Origin: an uncultured Oxalobacter sp.
GTDB lineage: Bacteria; Pseudomonadota; Gammaproteobacteria; Burkholderiales; Burkholderiaceae_D
Direction of reading: 5' to 3'
Length of the DNA: 8,297 nucleotides
NCBI GenBank assembly: GCA_934270705.1
Contig: CAKQQG010000054.1
Location: 1 to 8,297 of the forward strand
The notes under the pieces: model-generated
What the model was told of the DNA's origin: nothing
Databases searched by the model: none
Seen by the model: only the letters and a program-made list of their open reading frames with translations
Translations under genes and position numbers: made by a program
Shown: positions 6,166-8,297 of the stretch, piece by piece
Numbering within the stretch: position 1 is the stretch's first letter
Layout of the letters: each line of letters begins with the position of its first letter

Positions 6166-7485
6166 TCAGATATACGGAAAAGGAATCCCGGAAAAACGGC
6201 CCGTCAGATACTGCCGCCGGAAATTCTCGACCTTGCCGACACCGGAAAAATCCGAAATCCGTGCGATCGTCGAACCTTCCTGCATGGTCTTGCTGATGAT
6301 GCCCACCTCGGAAACGCGCAACAGGTTCGCATCCAGAATATCGGTATTGTGCACCGTACAAACCAGTTGCGCGCCCCGGCTGTTGTAACGCCTGTCCTTG
6401 AACAGGCGGATCAGCTCGATGAGCAGCAACGGATGCAGCGATCTGTCCAGCTCATCGACGGCCACCACCCCGCCGGACTCCAGCGCCGCGAGAAACACCC
6501 CCAGAAGTCCCGCCAGAATCTGCGTGCCGCTGGACTCTTCCGTACTGAAATCGAACTCGACCTCATTGCCCTGTGCATCCTGATGAAACGAACAAATCCG
6601 GTCCGTATTCAGGATAATGTTGTCGCCTTCCTTGCGAAAACTCGTCAGCCGCCGCAAAAATTCCGGATCGACATCCAGATAATTGCGTTCATGCGTATCC
6701 CGTTCGAGCCGCATGCGCTTGCGGTGCAACTCCATCCGGCAAATATGGATATCGAGATTCTCCAGCAAGGCGGTGATCCGCGCGAAAGCGTTTTTCATCG
6801 GATCCGGATCGTCCGCCTTTTCCAGCACCGACGCAAGCAAATCCACCCCGCGCGAAATATGGATCGAATTGTCCGCCAGAACAATGATCCCCTCGTTGAA
6901 AAAATCGAAAACCGCCGTCACCAGCGGATTGAGCCCCGGATAACGCTTGCCGATCACCGACAGGAAAGACGCCGTCTGCTTGCCTTGCGGCGTACAGCAT
7001 TCGACACGGAAAATTTCCCGCAACCGTTGCTCCGGATAGGAAGACGTCGCCAGCGGTCCGACCGCCGGCTCGCCACTCCCGAAAGCGAACAGCAATTCGC
7101 CATCGGCGGAAAGCGACTCTTTCCGGAACTCGTCCCGGTCATACTCGATGGCATACACGAAACGACGCCCCTGCCGGACAATCGTCGCCTCAAACGACGT
7201 CGTGCGCAGCTCCGGATGCAACTTGTCCGGACGGAACTTGCCCTGCACGCCGGAAACGGCGCAATCGCGGAACGCACCCAGCGCCATCAGCACACTGGAT
7301 TTGCCCGACGCATTCGACCCATACAGCGCCAGCACCGGCACCAGCCGCACCTGCCGCACCGGCTCGATGAAAAACACCGTATCCGAATCCCTGAAACCGG
7401 CAGGCGCCCGCTTTTCGGCAAAAGCGAAACTGACCGTCATATCCAGAATGGAACGGAAATTGCGGATCGTCAACGAAGACAACAT
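6166..7485 (-). CDS. rloA: RloA-like ABC/AAA-type ATPase of a phage-defence pair
   Basis: 439 aa, SMC/RecF-like ATPase of the AAA_15/AAA_21 class. The start MLSSLTIRNFRSI is the usual 'IxNFRS' opening of this class. Walker A is YGSNASGKSS (55-64, K62). The ABC-like signature is STEESSGTQ (314-322). Walker B is VVAVDELDRSLHP (340-352, D344 and E345). The switch histidine is H379 in TVHNTDIL. The middle (about 80-300) is the variable, partly helical insert typical of these proteins. The ATG at 7483-7485 has AAGGAGG 4 nt upstream, an excellent site. The RloB-like gene follows by 5 bp, so the two form one operon and probably one complex in which the ATPase senses infection and controls the TOPRIM partner. 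That model is borrowed from OLD, PARIS and Gabija systems and is inference here. The symbol follows the pair's architecture; I am less sure of subfamily (RloA or AbiLi). Confidence 0.82.
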   Translation of the reverse strand: MLSSLTIRNFRSILDMTVSFAFAEKRAPAGFRDSDTVFFIEPVRQVRLVPVLALYGSNASGKSSVLMALGAFRDCAVSGVQGKFRPDKLHPELRTTSFEATIVRQGRRFVYAIEYDRDEFRKESLSADGELLFAFGSGEPAVGPLATSSYPEQRLREIFRVECCTPQGKQTASFLSVIGKRYPGLNPLVTAVFDFFNEGIIVLADNSIHISRGVDLLASVLEKADDPDPMKNAFARITALLENLDIHICRMELHRKRMRLERDTHERNYLDVDPEFLRRLTSFRKEGDNIILNTDRICSFHQDAQGNEVEFDFSTEESSGTQILAGLLGVFLAALESGGVVAVDELDRSLHPLLLIELIRLFKDRRYNSRGAQLVCTVHNTDILDANLLRVSEVGIISKTMQEGSTIARISDFSGVGKVENFRRQYLTGRFSGIPFPYI

Positions 7486-7503
7486 ACCCCCTCCTTTCAG
7501 ACG

Positions 7504-7524
7504 TCATACAGCGGCAAACGGCAT
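7504..7524 (-). CDS. Six-codon leader ORF upstream of the ATPase gene
   Basis: Minus-strand ATG at 7522-7524 encodes MPFAAV and stops at TGA (7504-7506), 18 nt before the ATPase start and in the same frame. It has its own Shine-Dalgarno AAGGAGG (7528-7534), with a 3-nt spacer that is slightly short. The sequence before it is nearly the same as the site before the ATPase gene (both contain AAAGGAGG). It may be a translated regulatory uORF or a chance duplicate of the ribosome binding site. The peptide is too short to carry function by itself. Confidence 0.35.
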   Translation of the reverse strand: MPFAAV

Positions 7525-7761
7525 GACCCTCCTTTGCCAGTATAACCGATGCCTGCACGCAATACGCCGTCACACCCGGATCGCCATCACAACACTTCGA
7601 AAAAATCAGACAAACATTCCCGTTTTACATGATTTATACGAAACAAAACGTCACGTAACATGAAACCGTCGTAGAGAAAGTATGCTGCGGGCAGCAGAGG
7701 GAAAGCGGCGTATGCGGCAAAATGCTTGCTCCACGGCACAGCAACACACTCCTTCTTCATC
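7525..7761 (+). other. Intergenic stretch leading to a plus-strand terminator; possible second small RNA
   Basis: I see no convincing protein gene. The minus strand should carry the promoter of the rloA-rloB pair, but the best -10 candidates (TATACT at 7539-7544, TATAAA at 7633-7638) lack a matching -35. On the plus strand a small hairpin TGCTG/CAGCA (7683-7687, 7692-7696), the motif AAAATGC (7719-7725) and a CU-rich segment (about 7748-7757) precede the terminator at 7762-7789. The motif ATACGAA-N8-TCACGT (7636-7656) recurs with a 7-nt gap at 8113-8132. A small RNA ending at 7789 is possible; its start is not visible. Confidence 0.35.
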
Positions 7762-7789
7762 AAGCCCCGTCTCACCGGGGCTTTTTTTT
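7762..7789 (+). terminator. Rho-independent terminator (plus strand)
   Basis: Stem AAGCCCCG (7762-7769)/CGGGGCTT (7776-7783) with a 6-nt loop, followed by an uninterrupted T-run (T8, 7782-7789, two of which close the stem). It is clearly oriented to the plus strand, yet no plus-strand protein gene precedes it, which points to a small RNA upstream. Confidence 0.85.
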
Positions 7790-8051
7790 GTCCGCAACAC
7801 CTTAAAGCGACCGCGACATCCGCCGCCATTTTGCAACGGTTTTTTCAAAATACCGTTTTGCGACAGCATGTTGCGACACCTTTCTGCAACACCGTTTTTT
7901 TCGCCGTTCGATGGCATCATGCTTTCGTCATCCTGCCCGCCCATTCCGCGGCCACCCGGCATGCCGTGTTGCACACCGTCTGAAAAAGGCAAATGACGCC
8001 CGTTCCAGACACCGGAAACCGACTTTTTTCAAGCCTTGCGAACCGTCCGCC
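7790..8051. other. Intergenic stretch, no gene supported
   Basis: Low-complexity, T-rich and C-rich sequence with no supported ORF. It contains an inverted repeat AACGGT/ACCGTT around 7836-7857 and two nearby copies of TTGCGACA or TTTGCGACA around 7856-7877. A lone copy of the TTTTTTCAAGCC unit (8024-8035) matches the tandem units at 1152-1183, but no -10 box lies at the right distance here. Confidence 0.35.
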
Positions 8052-8094
8052 CTCTCCTTTTCCGGAGACTTTCCGGAGCCTTTTCAGAGGAGAG
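8052..8094. repeat. Long hairpin: 7-bp arms enclosing two TTCCGGAG copies
   Basis: CTCTCCT (8052-8058) and AGGAGAG (8088-8094) are perfect inverted arms. Between them TTCCGGAG occurs twice (8060-8067 and 8071-8078); each contains the palindrome TCCGGA, so they can also pair with each other around a 5-nt loop. No T-run follows on the plus strand, so it is not a usual terminator. One arm looks like a Shine-Dalgarno and the other like its complement, but no start codon follows closely. Confidence 0.6.
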
Positions 8095-8141
8095 TCCAAA
8101 AAACTTCAATAAATACGAACAAACAATCACGTTTTTTGTTG

Positions 8142-8170
8142 TTTATTTGAAGGGTAAGGTTGCGTACAAT
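8142..8170 (+). promoter_or_regulatory. Candidate promoter of the right-edge small RNA
   Basis: A good -10 box TACAAT (8165-8170, 5 of 6) has a weak -35 TTTATT (8142-8147, 3 of 6) 17 nt upstream, in a strongly AT-rich region. The weak -35 suggests help from an activator or from the AT-rich upstream sequence. The motif ATACGAA-N7-TCACGT (8113-8132) sits just upstream. Confidence 0.45.
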
Positions 8171-8176
8171 GACAAC

Positions 8177-8282
8177 CATTGAGACGTTGATGAATAGCCA
8201 TAGATTCGGAAACGCACTCTTTACCAAAAATGCATCTACTCTCTCCGAAAAGCCCCTCTTGCCAAGGGGCTTTGTTTTTTTT
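8177..8282 (+). ncRNA. Candidate small RNA, about 106 nt
   Basis: The TACAAT promoter and a strong terminator in the same direction enclose about 106 nt. The start is placed 7 nt after the -10 box. TTCGGA (8205-8210) can pair with TCCGAA (8244-8249), closing a 33-nt loop that carries AAAATGC (8227-8233) and a CU-rich segment (8235-8245), next to the terminator stem. An ATG at 8190 opens a frame (MNSHRFGNALF...) that runs through the terminator to the window edge; it has only a poor ribosome binding site, so I favour a non-coding RNA. The CU-rich part could pair with Shine-Dalgarno sequences; this is speculation. Confidence 0.45.
8249..8282 (+). terminator. Rho-independent terminator (plus strand)
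   Basis: Stem AAAGCCCCT (8249-8257 region)/AGGGGCTTT (8265-8273) with a 7-nt loop, then G and T8 (8275-8282). It is strongly plus-oriented and similar in stem sequence (AAGCCCC/GGGGCTT) to the terminator at 7762-7789. Confidence 0.88.
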
Positions 8283-8297
8283 CGCACGCTTCCGGAA

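Noticed and set aside
5555..6361. Longer 268-codon form of the RloB-like gene
   Set aside because: The extra 67 residues overlap the end of the ATPase gene and have no family-like sequence. The ATG at 6158-6160 starts right after the ATPase stop and gives the expected RloB N-terminus.
7539..7544. Minus-strand TATACT as the -10 box of the ATPase operon
   Set aside because: No acceptable -35 at 16-18 nt, and a start there would leave the leader ORF's ribosome binding site at the very 5' end. The true promoter remains unidentified.
6349..7545. 398-codon plus-strand open frame opposite the ATPase gene
   Set aside because: The minus-strand product has Walker A, signature, Walker B and switch histidine in order; the plus-strand translation is an arginine- and glutamine-rich mirror without motifs.
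8190..8297. Open frame MNSHRFGNALF... running to the window edge
   Set aside because: It reads straight through a strong intrinsic terminator (8249-8282) and has only a poor ribosome binding site; most likely chance within a small RNA.

Overview
The window looks like a chromosomal segment of a moderately GC-rich Gram-negative bacterium. The coding regions favour C- or G-ending codons, and the genes use sigma70-like promoters and rho-independent terminators. A beta-proteobacterial (Burkholderiales-like) origin is my guess from overall style; no marker gene fixes it.

Layout. (1) Positions 1-781: a minus-strand gene for a 74-residue single-pass membrane protein of unknown function (43-267), a GC hairpin at the left edge, and a long AT-rich stretch without a supported gene. 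(2) Positions 782-949: a tandem array of exactly 21 units of 8 bp, with unit variants sorted into blocks; it keeps all six frames open and so creates many false ORFs. (3) Positions 1037-1183: a compact minus-strand transcription unit with phased A-tracts, a near-consensus promoter (TTGAAA-N17-TACAAT), a foldable body of about 88 nt and a strong terminator. This is a candidate small RNA. (4) Positions 1457-5539: a plus-strand sulfur amino acid locus. It holds an Rrf2-family regulator with clustered cysteines, a CysK-type cysteine synthase, and a 790-codon ORF that fuses a trans-sulfuration (MetB/MetC/MccB-like) enzyme to a complete MalY/PatB-type C-S lyase. A hairpin that can terminate transcription from both sides closes the locus. 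(5) Positions 5555-7524: a convergent minus-strand pair, an ABC/AAA-type ATPase (RloA-like) followed 5 bp later by an RloB-family TOPRIM-like protein. This resembles RloAB/AbiL-type phage-defence pairs. A six-codon leader ORF with its own Shine-Dalgarno precedes the ATPase gene. (6) Positions 7525-8297: about 770 bp with no convincing protein gene, but with two plus-strand intrinsic terminators, each preceded by similar short motifs, and a long perfect-armed hairpin. Two small RNAs are possible here.

How the parts fit. The Rrf2 regulator probably senses cysteine or Fe-S status and controls itself and perhaps cysK and the fusion gene. CysK makes cysteine (or, if it is MccA-like, cystathionine). 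The fused protein carries two successive trans-sulfuration-type active sites on one chain, which would let cystathionine pass between them. The ATPase/TOPRIM pair looks like an independent defence cassette placed tail-to-tail against the sulfur operon.
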